Of a stretch of DNA of 64,000 nucleotides, positions 9,702-18,932 are shown one piece after another. The position numbers and the translations under genes are program-made. The stretch is from JACCZZ01 sp044227805 (lineage in GTDB: Bacteria; Bacteroidota; Bacteroidia; Chitinophagales; UBA10324), in assembly GCA_044227805.1 (NCBI GenBank), contig JBGAWA010000006.1, positions 4,375-68,374 of the forward strand. The letters run 5' to 3'. Position 1 is the first letter of the stretch. Every line of letters starts with the position of its first letter. The notes beneath the pieces are model-generated. The model worked only from the letters and a program-made list of their open reading frames with translations, was not told the DNA's origin and searched no databases.

Positions 9702-10478
9702 ATGAAAGCGCTCATTGCACTTACCCTGTCCCTGCTGTCCATCGCATTTTTTGAAAGCGCCTATTCGCAAAGCACCTCCACCACTCAATTCTCCAATGAG
9801 CTTCGATTTGCACGCACGCTGGCTAAACGATGGTCCGGCGAAATAACATTTACAAATACCTGGATGCAGTCGCCGCCGGCCGATGGGTTATTCGATCAAT
9901 ATGCAGAGTGGTCGCTCGGAGGATGGGGTCACAATTATATTGCAGCGAAGTGGAGGATCTCGCTGGGTGCTTTTTATTACCATAAGCTGGAAGTTGACGA
10001 ACCTCAACAGTTAAAAAGTAATGAGATCCGTTTCAGCGGGCAAGGCACCTTTTACATCAAGAAGATTGGTTACACCATCACCGGCCGTTCAAGGCTGGAA
10101 TGGCGTAATGTGCAGGATGCGGAGCGCAATTTTGAGACCGTGCTTCGGCTGCGGGAGCAAGTGAAAATGGTGGTGCCCATCAACTCCAAAAATATTCGTG
10201 AGGGAGTTTTTTACGGCTTTGCTTCCGAAGAGATTTTTCTTAAAACACCGTCTGATGATTTCGGGAATGAAATTTTTGACCGCAACCGCTTTGACGTTGG
10301 AGCAGGTTATGTGTTAACCCATGATGTGACTGTAGAACTTTACTACTCCAATGTATTCATTCCCCGTGAAGTTAACCAGGTTAATTCGGTTGTTAATCTC
10401 GATTTCAGCTTCCGGAATCTCGCGGAGAACATTAAAAAACGTTTTAGCCCGCCATCCGTTGCCCTTCCCGATCAATGA
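9702..10478 (+). CDS. DUF2490-type secreted or outer-membrane protein
   Basis: Translation from 9702 (MKALIALTLS) gives a good signal peptide ending ESAYSQ; the earlier ATG at 9654 adds a basic leader that does not fit. The mature part of about 237 residues shows the repeated aromatic, amphipathic strands of DUF2490 proteins: RFARTLAKRWSGEITFTNTW near the start, RSRLEWR in the middle and a late FDVGAGYVLTHDVTVELYY. The family is predicted to be a small beta-barrel or lipocalin-like protein of the outer membrane and has no known activity. The stop is only 3 bp from the stop of the convergent gene on the other strand. Confidence 0.7.
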   Translation: MKALIALTLSLLSIAFFESAYSQSTSTTQFSNELRFARTLAKRWSGEITFTNTWMQSPPADGLFDQYAEWSLGGWGHNYIAAKWRISLGAFYYHKLEVDEPQQLKSNEIRFSGQGTFYIKKIGYTITGRSRLEWRNVQDAERNFETVLRLREQVKMVVPINSKNIREGVFYGFASEEIFLKTPSDDFGNEIFDRNRFDVGAGYVLTHDVTVELYYSNVFIPREVNQVNSVVNLDFSFRNLAENIKKRFSPPSVALPDQ

Positions 10479-10481
10479 TGT

Positions 10482-10994
10482 TCACTTTTCCCCTTTTCTC
10501 TTCAGGGAGTTGATGAGGCAATCGAGTTGTTCCATCACAGCCGCTTTGTGCAATTTGAAATCATAGATTCTTTCTCCTTCATCACCCATCATCATCCTCA
10601 CCTGGTTCACTTCATACTTTCTAAAGATGGGAATCTCATCTTCCGGGATGATGTACAGAAAGAGCAACGTGGTGTCGCGGTCAACATACCGTGTATCGAA
10701 ATGCTTAAGCACATAAGTGGAGTCATTCGAGAGCAATACATGCAGGTCATCCTTCCATTTTGTTCCGGCGGGTTTCGGCGGATATGGTTTGGGCTTGAGT
10801 GCAAGAAAATAATTTTGCTCATCAGTTATTGCGCCTCCTTTCAACTCTTTCTTTGATGTCCAGTAGAATGGGACATAATCCACATAGTAATACATCACTT
10901 CATCCACGCCTTGCCGGCTCTTTACCTCGCACTGGCTGAAAGCAGCAGTTGCCAGAGCAGAAAGAAACATCGCACCAAAAAATTTCAGTATCAT
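10482..10994 (-). CDS. Small secreted protein of unknown function
   Basis: The product has 170 residues. The first 20 (MILKFFGAMFLSALATAAFS) form a signal peptide ending before QCEVK. The mature part is rich in aromatic and charged residues, contains a proline-rich KPKPYPPKPAGTKW stretch at about residues 68-81, and ends in a helical, basic tail (INSLKRKGEK). I recognise no family. It converges with the DUF2490 gene with a 3-bp gap, so both transcripts must terminate inside or beyond the opposite gene unless they overlap. Confidence 0.6.
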   Translation of the reverse strand: MILKFFGAMFLSALATAAFSQCEVKSRQGVDEVMYYYVDYVPFYWTSKKELKGGAITDEQNYFLALKPKPYPPKPAGTKWKDDLHVLLSNDSTYVLKHFDTRYVDRDTTLLFLYIIPEDEIPIFRKYEVNQVRMMMGDEGERIYDFKLHKAAVMEQLDCLINSLKRKGEK

Positions 10995-11111
10995 TCGGTG
11001 AAATTAAAGATTCGGCGGTGAAATCACCTTGTATCGTGAAGGGAATTACCATGGTGGGTTGTCCAATAGAAAAATCCTGTTTACAACGAATCAGCTATGC
11101 TGCTGGCATTA

Positions 11112-12413
11112 TTACAACAAGCTGATTTGAATGCGGGCTTCAAAGAAGTGTATGTTTCCCTTCAGCCTATACCTGTCGAGAATGCCGTAACCGTAAATGA
11201 ATTCCATGCGAAAAACTTTCGTCAGGTACCAGTTAATCATGGGAGTTATCCGCGTCATCTGGCCGCCTTGTAAATATCCATTATTCAGATCAAAAGTAGA
11301 AACGTGAAGAACGGCTTCCCATTCTCCCCATCCTCCTTCAAAGACTGATTTGTGAACCGGCACAAATCCATAAATATTTCCAGTTGTATTATAAGGGCGC
11401 GAGGTGTTAGTAAGGAAATAACTGAACGTAAGATCTCCCCCATAAAAATGCAGCGTGGCAGAATCCTTTGCATAGAAATTATGAGCTATCACTTCTGAAG
11501 CCACCATAAATCTGCCTGCGCGATAATTGATTTCGCCGCCAATGGAAGTTGCACCATTGGTTGAAAACTTACCGGTATTGATGAGTTGAGGCGTGGGGTT
11601 TGATTCCGGGCGGGATTTTATAGTAAACTCATTATTTAAAGGCTTTCCATAACGGAGATTGGCAGCTATATGTAACACTTTGTTCGTACGGGTATTATAA
11701 ACAGGTAACCATCCGATTCTTGCATCATACTGTGAAGAGAAAGTGGAAAAAGATTGTTTGATAGAAAGAATATCGGTGTAAACACCAATGTTCATGAATA
11801 TCCTTGATGTAGGTAAGTAACCGAAGTATTTGATACCATCTGCCAGAATAGGGATGGGGTCCAATGCCATTTGCCTTTCATTGTTAATCCCAGAATGTCC
11901 GTTCATGACTTTAATCATTGAAAATCCTTCCTTTGTTCGGCCAATAAATAGATGCCCTTTCAATTCAGGCACACCGATGGTCAGACCACTTTCGCGCACG
12001 AGCCATTTTTTTTCATCACCATCATACATATAGGCAAATTTATAAGCGATATATCTTTTCGTTCTCAGAAAGCGGCCACTAAACAGCATACGAAAATCCC
12101 TTGTCTGATAGCTGGGAGACAGATCAAGGTTTGCGGAATCCATCTGTTGTTTAAAAATATCGCTTTGGGCATAAGCCGTAAAATCACCGATATAGCCGGC
12201 TCCCACTCTAAACATCGCTGAGGTACCCACAAATTCATTGGGCGCCAAATCCTCTTTATTGATAGCGAATACAGTATCCGCGGTGCGGGCGGTGAAATAG
12301 AAACCATTAGTTCCATCGGGCAAGCTTTTGCTAGTATCCTGCGAATAACCCTTGAATTGCTGCGACAGCATCAATATCAACAGCAGGAGTATAAATGGAA
12401 AGGTTTTTTTCAT
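11112..12413 (-). CDS. Phosphate-selective-porin-like outer-membrane porin
   Basis: The product has 433 residues with a signal peptide (MKKTFPFILLLLILML, cleavage near FKGYSQ). The mature protein has the plan of OprO/OprP-like porins in Bacteroidota: MFRVGAGYIGDFTAYAQSD, a strand with RDFRMLFSGRF, the central LFIGRTKEGFSMIKVMNG, and a closing strand ending FFEARIQISLL. The KEGFS word near a mid-barrel strand is widely shared in this family. It lies 16 bp after the Dcu-type antiporter on the same strand, so it is probably its outer-membrane partner. A dicarboxylate or amino-acid substrate is therefore more likely here than phosphate; this is inference from context. Confidence 0.75.
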   Translation of the reverse strand: MKKTFPFILLLLILMLSQQFKGYSQDTSKSLPDGTNGFYFTARTADTVFAINKEDLAPNEFVGTSAMFRVGAGYIGDFTAYAQSDIFKQQMDSANLDLSPSYQTRDFRMLFSGRFLRTKRYIAYKFAYMYDGDEKKWLVRESGLTIGVPELKGHLFIGRTKEGFSMIKVMNGHSGINNERQMALDPIPILADGIKYFGYLPTSRIFMNIGVYTDILSIKQSFSTFSSQYDARIGWLPVYNTRTNKVLHIAANLRYGKPLNNEFTIKSRPESNPTPQLINTGKFSTNGATSIGGEINYRAGRFMVASEVIAHNFYAKDSATLHFYGGDLTFSYFLTNTSRPYNTTGNIYGFVPVHKSVFEGGWGEWEAVLHVSTFDLNNGYLQGGQMTRITPMINWYLTKVFRMEFIYGYGILDRYRLKGNIHFFEARIQISLL

Positions 12414-12429
12414 AAAGGAACTTTATTGA

Positions 12430-13776
12430 TCACAATAGAAAAGCGGCCAACAGAAAACCCACGCCAATGGAAACAACTGTAGCGACCATCCCGGGCAATA
12501 AAAAGCTGTGGTTGATGACAAGATTACCCACTTTCGTTGTTCCGGTCTTATCCATGTTGATAGCTGCCAGCAATGTCGGGTAGCCGGGAATCAGGAAGAA
12601 ACTTCCTACAGCCGGAAACATGGGAATAAGAACGGCGGCTGGTATGCCAAGTGCCAGCCCCAGCGGCATCATGGCTTTGGTGGTGGAGCCCCAGCTGAAC
12701 ATCAAAACACCAACCGCAAAGATGGCGATGACAAAAGTCCAGGGATGCGAAGCAGTAATACTGCCTAATGAATCGGCAATCACCTCCTTGTTGGCATCCA
12801 TAAAGGTAGCGGCCATCCAAACCACGCCGAAAACAGAAATCAGCGCGCTGCCCATGGAATTAAACAAACTCGCCTTTACAATTTTCGCCGGACTGGTTCC
12901 TGTAAGGATCACGATCAGTGCGGCAGCGGAGAGCGCGATCGTTTCGATCACGGTGACCATCTTCATGGTGCCATCGGCATTCACGTGAAAGCTTGCTTTT
13001 CCGCCAGCCGTGTCGGGCACTATCTGCGGGAACGTTCCACTCAATACAATCAGCAGGATCGTCACCGCAAAAATGATTACCGCACGTTTTGCCTTTTTAA
13101 GCTGTGCCGCGTCAAGTGTTGATTCATCGGACAATTGATTGATCGTGGCGGCAAACTCGGGGTTTTTCATCTTCTCGAGGAAATCAGGATCATCATTCAG
13201 GTTTTTTCCGTAACGCATCATAACCAGTGCAGCCGCCACCGATCCGATAAAGCTGGAAGGGATGCAAACAAGCATGATGTCGGCCGCGGCTCCCGGAAAA
13301 GCAAGAATAGCAGCGAAGGCGGCCGTTGCCGCCGACATCGGACTTCCGGTAAGAGCAGCATGACAGGCAATCACGGAGGCACTTAACGGCCGTTCAGGAC
13401 GAATACGGTTTTTTACGGACACGTCGGAGATAATCGGCAACAGGGAATAAATTACATGAGAAGTTCCCGCAAAAAGACAAAGTATAAAGGAAACAACCGG
13501 TGCTATGATCGTAATGCGCTGTGGATTGCGGCGGATGATCTTTTCAGCGATTTTCACAATATAATCCAAACCACCCGCAGCTTCCAGCGTTGCTGACAGT
13601 GTCACCACACAAAGAATGATGAGCATGATATCACCGGGCGGATCGGCAGGATGCATTCCAAAAAATGTGACATAAATAAAGACGCCTACCACGCCCATCA
13701 ATCCCAGGGCAATACCTTTCAGGCGCGAACCGATAAGGATCATTGCAAGCAGAATCAGCAGTTGAAGCCAGATCAT
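12430..13776 (-). CDS. Anaerobic C4-dicarboxylate antiporter, DcuA/DcuB family
   Basis: The product has 448 residues and about 11-12 hydrophobic segments. It follows the E. coli Dcu proteins closely through the first third: IALGLMGVVGVFIYV, HPADPPGDIMLIILCVV, SATLEAAGGLDYIVKIAEKI, RRNPQRITIIAPVVSF, AGTSHVIYSLLPII, and NRIRPERPLSASVIA. Characterised Dcu carriers sit in the inner membrane and exchange fumarate, malate or aspartate for succinate, feeding fumarate respiration or aspartate use. In this cluster it lies between the aspartase/asparaginase genes and a porin, which fits import of aspartate or fumarate. Whether it is A- or B-type cannot be decided by eye. Confidence 0.88.
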   Translation of the reverse strand: MIWLQLLILLAMILIGSRLKGIALGLMGVVGVFIYVTFFGMHPADPPGDIMLIILCVVTLSATLEAAGGLDYIVKIAEKIIRRNPQRITIIAPVVSFILCLFAGTSHVIYSLLPIISDVSVKNRIRPERPLSASVIACHAALTGSPMSAATAAFAAILAFPGAAADIMLVCIPSSFIGSVAAALVMMRYGKNLNDDPDFLEKMKNPEFAATINQLSDESTLDAAQLKKAKRAVIIFAVTILLIVLSGTFPQIVPDTAGGKASFHVNADGTMKMVTVIETIALSAAALIVILTGTSPAKIVKASLFNSMGSALISVFGVVWMAATFMDANKEVIADSLGSITASHPWTFVIAIFAVGVLMFSWGSTTKAMMPLGLALGIPAAVLIPMFPAVGSFFLIPGYPTLLAAINMDKTGTTKVGNLVINHSFLLPGMVATVVSIGVGFLLAAFLL

Positions 13777-14011
13777 GGTCAGAAATTTTAGTTGAATAAA
13801 TTGATTCGGTTTGTGAAGTTAAAGAACACGGAAGCCATTTCTATTCAACAGCATTTATACAAATTCTTAATCGCTTGCTTCCCATTTTGTTACCCTCTTA
13901 CTACACTGCAGATAGTCATGTTGCATGAGCGGAGGCACCGGTCCTTCAATTAGACGATGGCATGCCGCATCAAATGCTGAATGACCAATCAATATTGAGC
14001 CAGGATACCCA

Positions 14012-14359
14012 TTAGTTATCATTGTCAATTGTATTTTGGCTCTCACATCTTGCTTTTAACAAATGCGCTGATGTCCTTTTATAAATCTCCACATCTCCTG
14101 GATCCGTATTAAGATATATATGATCGAACGCGAACACCAGGTAAGCCATAATAAAGAGGCTGACAGCAAATGCAGGAATGGCCTCCGTTATCCATAATCC
14201 GATTGCAAAGAAGAACAGGAGTAAAACATAGACCTGCGAATCGGTGAAGCCGGGTTCTTTCAGCAGCAGCGTTAAGCAAACGGCTGCCGGGAAAGCTATC
14301 AGGAACAAAAAAAGAGAATTGTGATTCCTCCACCTTCCATTGGCATTTTGCTTTTCCAA
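14012..14359 (-). pseudogene. Truncated N-terminus of an SLC13/DASS-family dicarboxylate permease
   Basis: The 115 codons start with a polar tail and two hydrophobic helices. The motif FTDSQVYVLLLFFFAIGLW followed by ITEAIPAFAVSLF is typical of the N-terminus of divalent-anion:sodium symporters. The homology stops at DVEIYKRT, just before the region where full-length relatives (about 500-600 residues) continue with the WLLLGGFF-like helix. It is followed by an unrelated tail and a stop. The 235 bp down to the Dcu gene do not continue the coding sequence in any frame I could read. I infer a deletion remnant of a second dicarboxylate carrier in the same operon. It could alternatively be a recombination scar or an assembly deletion. 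Confidence 0.65.
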
Positions 14360-14396
14360 ACCCGGTATTTTTGTATACGATGATACTGCCAGTGGA

Positions 14397-15590
14397 TTAA
14401 AAGACTGCCAATGGCGTTACTATGCCGATCGAAAATCTTCCAGTGGTATAATCTACAGCTCCCAACTTTGTTTCTGCGTAGTCGGAGTAGTTGTAAATCC
14501 TTCCTATCCAGTTTGCATAAAACCGGAAGTTGAGATCTCTGAACGGGTAATATTCAATGGTAGGAATATAGCCGTATGCTACCCTGATGCTGTTGTCATC
14601 ACCTGGCGCATACTCATTATCATCCATCCAGTTTTCAAATTCCACCATACCCACTAAAGCAAGATTGATATTTTCATTCAGCCTGTAATATACGTGCAGC
14701 CAGTTACCGATATAAAGCGTATTGGGCACAGCGTAGGGGTAAAGTGAATCCGGTATGGTTTCACTTACAATGCTGGTCCGGTCGAGATCTTCGTCATATA
14801 AATTGAAATCGTACTGCACCGTCAGCTTCTCCCCCAACTTCACCTGGTTGCCCAACGTGAGGTAATGCATGTAGGTACTACTGGCCTCCGTGAAAAAAGA
14901 ATATGACCAGATAGGTTGGAATTTTCCGTCAAACAGGCTGCCGCGCCAGTTCGCCACAAATGCAAGCGGCGCTTTTGCTTCCGTAACATTGGGCTGGTTT
15001 CCATAGATTTCATTGAAGGATTTTGTCCTTGAATTCAACACCTGAACAGTGAACTGGTGGTTGGCGTTCGCCTTATAACTTACGCCGGCACCGGCCAAAA
15101 AGTTATCAGCATAGTCAATAATATCAGAGTACTGGTAGATATCAATCGGGTTGTGGTCGAATTCATATCCTCCCCAATCAGCGCATAACTTTCCGGCGGA
15201 AAGACTCCACTGATCGGTAAGATCCACCCGGAAATACGCCAGGTCAACGGAACCGCTCAGGTTGTCCACCGATTGTGGTTCCTGCGTTTTGGTAAAGCGA
15301 TTGCGAAAACGGAAATACACCTTCTTAAAAGCCTGTCCACGCACTTCCACCCTAAACTGTTCCATGTTATAGCGTGTATCCTGATAATCACCATCCATGA
15401 ATTCATTCCGTAAAGCAAAACGGGTATTGGCGATGAGGCTCATATTTTTAAGCAACCCTTGCTTGTCCTCCGGAATGAGGGTTTTGTAATAGGTCGTGTC
15501 ACCTACTTGCCGTTCCGTAACCTGCGCTACCGACAAAACAGGTATGAAGAGCAGTGCCAGCAGGAAAATTTTATGATGTACCTGGTTCAT
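14397..15590 (-). CDS. OprO/OprP-like outer-membrane porin
   Basis: The product has 397 residues with a signal peptide ending LSVAQ. The mature part begins with a periplasmic stretch and then barrel strands with the words FRVEVRGQAFKKVYFRFRNR, FRVDLTDQWSLSAGKLCADW and YSDIIDYADNFLAGAGVSY. These match the strand-2 to strand-6 region of phosphate-selective-porin-like proteins. It ends in a RFSIGIVTPLAVF strand. It starts 28 bp after the aspartase stop on the same strand, so it is probably co-transcribed with it. Outer-membrane passage of asparagine, aspartate or dicarboxylates is the likely job by context. It is only distantly similar to the second porin at 11112, so the two are not a recent duplication. 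Confidence 0.75.
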   Translation of the reverse strand: MNQVHHKIFLLALLFIPVLSVAQVTERQVGDTTYYKTLIPEDKQGLLKNMSLIANTRFALRNEFMDGDYQDTRYNMEQFRVEVRGQAFKKVYFRFRNRFTKTQEPQSVDNLSGSVDLAYFRVDLTDQWSLSAGKLCADWGGYEFDHNPIDIYQYSDIIDYADNFLAGAGVSYKANANHQFTVQVLNSRTKSFNEIYGNQPNVTEAKAPLAFVANWRGSLFDGKFQPIWSYSFFTEASSTYMHYLTLGNQVKLGEKLTVQYDFNLYDEDLDRTSIVSETIPDSLYPYAVPNTLYIGNWLHVYYRLNENINLALVGMVEFENWMDDNEYAPGDDNSIRVAYGYIPTIEYYPFRDLNFRFYANWIGRIYNYSDYAETKLGAVDYTTGRFSIGIVTPLAVF

Positions 15591-15618
15591 AGATTTTATG
15601 TTTTAAATGGCAAGATTT

Positions 15619-17073
15619 CTATTTCTGTCCCGTCATAGCAGCAGGATCCAACAGTTTTTTTATCTGGTCATCCGTTAACAGTTTCTGCTCCCGTATCAAT
15701 TCCAGTATCCCCTTGTTGGTCGCCAATGCTTCTTTAGCCAGTTCCGTCGTTTTTTCATAACCCAATATCGGGTTCAACGCCGTCACAATGCCTACACTGC
15801 GTTCAATGTAATGTTTTAAAACATCCTCATTCGCTGTTATACCGTCAATACAGTTTTTCCTGAACAACGGCATAGCCTTATAAAACAGCGCCTGCGATTC
15901 CATGATGGCAATGGCTACCACCGGTTCATAGGCGTTGAGTTGCAGCAAGCCATCTTGCGAAGCGATGGAAACGGTCACATCATTGCCAATTGCTTTGAAA
16001 CAAACTTCATTCATCAGCTCCGGCATTACCGGATTCACCTTGCCGGGCATGATGGAAGACCCGGGTTGCAATGGCGGCAGATTGATTTCAAAAATACCCG
16101 TGCGTGGGCCGGTGGCGAGGAAAATCAGGTCGCTGCTGATTTTAGACAATGCAATGGCAAAGTTTTTCATTGCAGATGAATACATGACAAATGCCTGCAT
16201 ACTGCTGGTGGCACCAATCAGGTCTTTGGCAAGCACCATCGGTTTCCCGGTAATCCTGGCAAGTTGCGCCACACATTTCACATCATAGCCCGGAGTGGCG
16301 GTTAAGCCCGTGCCTATAGCGGTGGCTCCCATATTTACCTGGCACAAATACGCTTCCGCATCGCGTAATATACCAATGGCATCATCCAGTTGAGCGCCGA
16401 AGGCATGAAACTCCTGGCCTAATGTCATAGGCACAGCATCCTGTCCTTCTGTGCGGCCCATCTTCAGCAGGTTATTAAATTCATCGCCCTTTCTGTGAAA
16501 AGACTTTGCGAGTGAGTCTGCCTGTTTTATGAGCTTGTCATTGTGCAATAACAAAGCGACGTGAATAGTGGTTGGATACACATCATTGGTTGACTGGCCC
16601 ATGTTCAGATCGTCATGCGGTTCGATATACTGGTACTCTCCCTTTTTATGGCCGCTCATCTCCAGGGCGATATTGGCGAGTACTTCATTCGCATTCATAT
16701 TAGCTGATGTCCCGGCTCCGCCCTGGTACAGGTCGACCAAGAACTGATCATGGTATTTTCCATCTATCACTGCCTGGCAGGCTTTTTCAATGGCCACCAG
16801 TTTTTCCTTCGACAATCGACCTTCCACCTGGTTGTTAGCACGGGCCGCTGCCATCTTCACCATGGCATAGGCTCTTACATAGTCAGGATAAAAATTAGTC
16901 GCTACACCGCTCACCTGGAAATTTTCCAGTGCACGCGCAGTTTGCACACCATAATAAGCATTGGCCGGTATCTGCTTATCGCCCAGCAAATCGTGCTCTG
17001 TTCTTGTTTGCGCAACGACTGCCTGTGAGCATATCAACAGGATGATCAGCTCTGCTGTTTTAAGATTTTTCAT
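15619..17073 (-). CDS. aspA: Aspartate ammonia-lyase with an N-terminal signal-like segment
   Basis: The 484-residue product follows bacterial aspartase from residue 25 onward: EHDLLGDKQIPANAYYGVQT, later HDDLNMGQSTNDVYPT, and the superfamily signature GSSIMPGKVNPVMPE. The serine in SSIMPGK belongs to the flexible loop that acts as catalytic base in fumarase/aspartase enzymes. The reaction is L-aspartate to fumarate plus ammonia. E. coli AspA begins only about 8 residues before the EDLLG motif. Here the N-terminus is extended by MKNLKTAELIILLICSQ ending in VVAQT, which reads as a signal peptide with an A-Q cleavage site. This would place the enzyme in the periplasm, like the asparaginase upstream; the hydrophobic core is interrupted by a Glu, so the point needs testing. 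A porin follows 28 bp downstream. Confidence 0.92.
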   Translation of the reverse strand: MKNLKTAELIILLICSQAVVAQTRTEHDLLGDKQIPANAYYGVQTARALENFQVSGVATNFYPDYVRAYAMVKMAAARANNQVEGRLSKEKLVAIEKACQAVIDGKYHDQFLVDLYQGGAGTSANMNANEVLANIALEMSGHKKGEYQYIEPHDDLNMGQSTNDVYPTTIHVALLLHNDKLIKQADSLAKSFHRKGDEFNNLLKMGRTEGQDAVPMTLGQEFHAFGAQLDDAIGILRDAEAYLCQVNMGATAIGTGLTATPGYDVKCVAQLARITGKPMVLAKDLIGATSSMQAFVMYSSAMKNFAIALSKISSDLIFLATGPRTGIFEINLPPLQPGSSIMPGKVNPVMPELMNEVCFKAIGNDVTVSIASQDGLLQLNAYEPVVAIAIMESQALFYKAMPLFRKNCIDGITANEDVLKHYIERSVGIVTALNPILGYEKTTELAKEALATNKGILELIREQKLLTDDQIKKLLDPAAMTGQK

Positions 17074-17327
17074 AGTTAATAATTTTATTGTTTGATATTT
17101 TAATCTGCCCTTTAATGTGCAAAACGATTTAAATAACCTCCCCGCAAAGCCACTTCTGAACAGCAGGGATGCAGCAGGCAGGGCGCTGAATTTGCCGGAG
17201 ACGGAATGTAAAGTGAACAGAACAGCCTATTCATGCAAAACACGCTTTAGTATTTAAAGAAATAGCTCTGCAATTGCTTTTTGTCCTTAGTCTTTGTCAG
17301 GCCGAGCATCAATAAGATTCTTGCCTT

Positions 17328-18293
17328 TTACGGTGTAAGGTCATCAGAAACGATAGTTCCCAATTCATCATCATTGATTTCATCATGCAGCACTACTCTG
17401 CCGGAAGGAGTGCGACTGGCGCGACAAACAATGATTCCTGCGGCAACAGCACGTTTCACGGCATCCATGTATGCCTTATTGAAGTTCCCATTTCCCACAC
17501 CGGCGATTACAATGCCATCTACTTTTTTGGCAATCAGCATGTCAATCTGATCGGAAGGTGCATCAGCATACATATAAACAATATCCACCCGTGGCAACTT
17601 AGTATCTGCAGTAACAGTGAATGGAGTCTTGGTATTGACCTCTCTCTCTGATTTGGAATAATACTCCACCTTACCATCATAGGCCTGTCCAATGGGTCCG
17701 GTATTCGGAGAGCCAAAAGCATTTGTTTTTGTGGTACTGAGCTTCATTACCTCTCTTGCATCAAAGATACCTTCATTGAAGCTAACCAATACGCCTCGGC
17801 CTTTGCTCTTGGGGTCAATAGCCACCGTGATGGCATCATACAGGTTTTTAGGGCCATCAGCACTGATGGCTGTTGCTGGCCGCATCGAACCGGTAAGTAC
17901 CACCGCTTTCTCATAAGGAATTACCAAGTCAAGAAAAAAAGCAGTCTCTTCCTGTGTATCGGTACCGTGTGTAACCACCACAGCGTCGGCCTCATTGTTC
18001 TTGAATATTTCATTGATACGAACGGCCAGTTTTTTCCAGATATCAATCGTCATGTCCTGGCTGCCTACTGATGCAACCTGCTCACCCGATATAGTGGCAA
18101 TCTTTTTTACACTGGGTATGGTTCCGATAAGATCATCAATCGGAATTTTTCCGGCAGTATAGCCTGCCCGGTCGGCCGAAGCACCTGCGCCGGCAATTGT
18201 TCCGCCGGTTGCTAAAATAATTACCCTTGGTAATTGAGCCTGCGCCTGCATCAACAGGAGCATGAAGGCGATAATTGAAAGAATCTTTTTCAT
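17328..18293 (-). CDS. ansB: Periplasmic (type II) L-asparaginase
   Basis: The start at 18293 (MKKILSIIAFMLL) gives a clean signal peptide ending AQAQ. An upstream in-frame ATG at 18371 would add 26 residues before it. The mature enzyme begins LPRVIILATGGTIAG, where the threonine after GG (residue 32) is the catalytic nucleophile of the family. The second signature THGTDTQEETAFFL carries the Thr-Asp pair that completes the active site. The reaction is L-asparagine to L-aspartate plus ammonia. The export signal and length (321 residues) agree with the high-affinity type II class. It is the first gene of the minus-strand cluster, 254 bp upstream of aspartase, whose substrate it makes. Confidence 0.93.
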   Translation of the reverse strand: MKKILSIIAFMLLLMQAQAQLPRVIILATGGTIAGAGASADRAGYTAGKIPIDDLIGTIPSVKKIATISGEQVASVGSQDMTIDIWKKLAVRINEIFKNNEADAVVVTHGTDTQEETAFFLDLVIPYEKAVVLTGSMRPATAISADGPKNLYDAITVAIDPKSKGRGVLVSFNEGIFDAREVMKLSTTKTNAFGSPNTGPIGQAYDGKVEYYSKSEREVNTKTPFTVTADTKLPRVDIVYMYADAPSDQIDMLIAKKVDGIVIAGVGNGNFNKAYMDAVKRAVAAGIIVCRASRTPSGRVVLHDEINDDELGTIVSDDLTP

Positions 18294-18932
18294 AGTTGGT
18301 TTTCGTGGTTTAGGGATATTTAATAAATGAAGATGATTTGAAATTTTTACGCGACCCCACTGCTTGAACACCGTGAATGGGATCAGCGGGAGCCTGAGGC
18401 TTCCGGCCGTTACTAGGTCTATTGTTGATGGGAGAAACTATCGGCAGACCCTTTATGGAACGAGGTAATATCAACTGCCCATTGAACCTGTTGAATCTGA
18501 TTTGATACCTATCATGATTCATGTTATCCAAATTCTCCTATTTGAATCTGGTGAATACAAAATTAAAGCAAAAAAACAATATGTCCTCCTAATTCATTTC
18601 TGCGAATAACTATACTATAGTTTTAGCGCTTGCTTAGAAAAGAATAATTAAACAATATTATATATTATCCATGCTTTGTTATAGCGTTCATCCCATATTT
18701 TCCAATTGAATCATCACCAATTCTGAAAAATAGTATCACTCCATCTTTAGCCAGGAAAAGAATCACCGTTGCAATTGAGCAACCGGAATCAAATCATCAT
18801 CCGGCATTAAAACAATAGAACGATTGGCATGACTGAATCCATGCCTGGGTGGATTAAGATCGCAGATGCTATAGAAAAATTTAACAGCCACCATTTTATT
18901 CAAATTTAATCTGCGAGTAACCTTGCGGTAAT
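18294..18932. other. Divergent AT-rich promoter region
   Basis: This 639-bp gap separates the asparaginase (minus) from a secreted-protein gene (plus), so it must hold both promoters. It is markedly AT-rich between about 18530 and 18720. A small dyad AACTATA-C-TATAGTT lies at 18608-18622, which could be an operator half-site pair, but nothing proves it. A 73-codon minus frame at 18310-18531 is not convincing. Confidence 0.4.
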
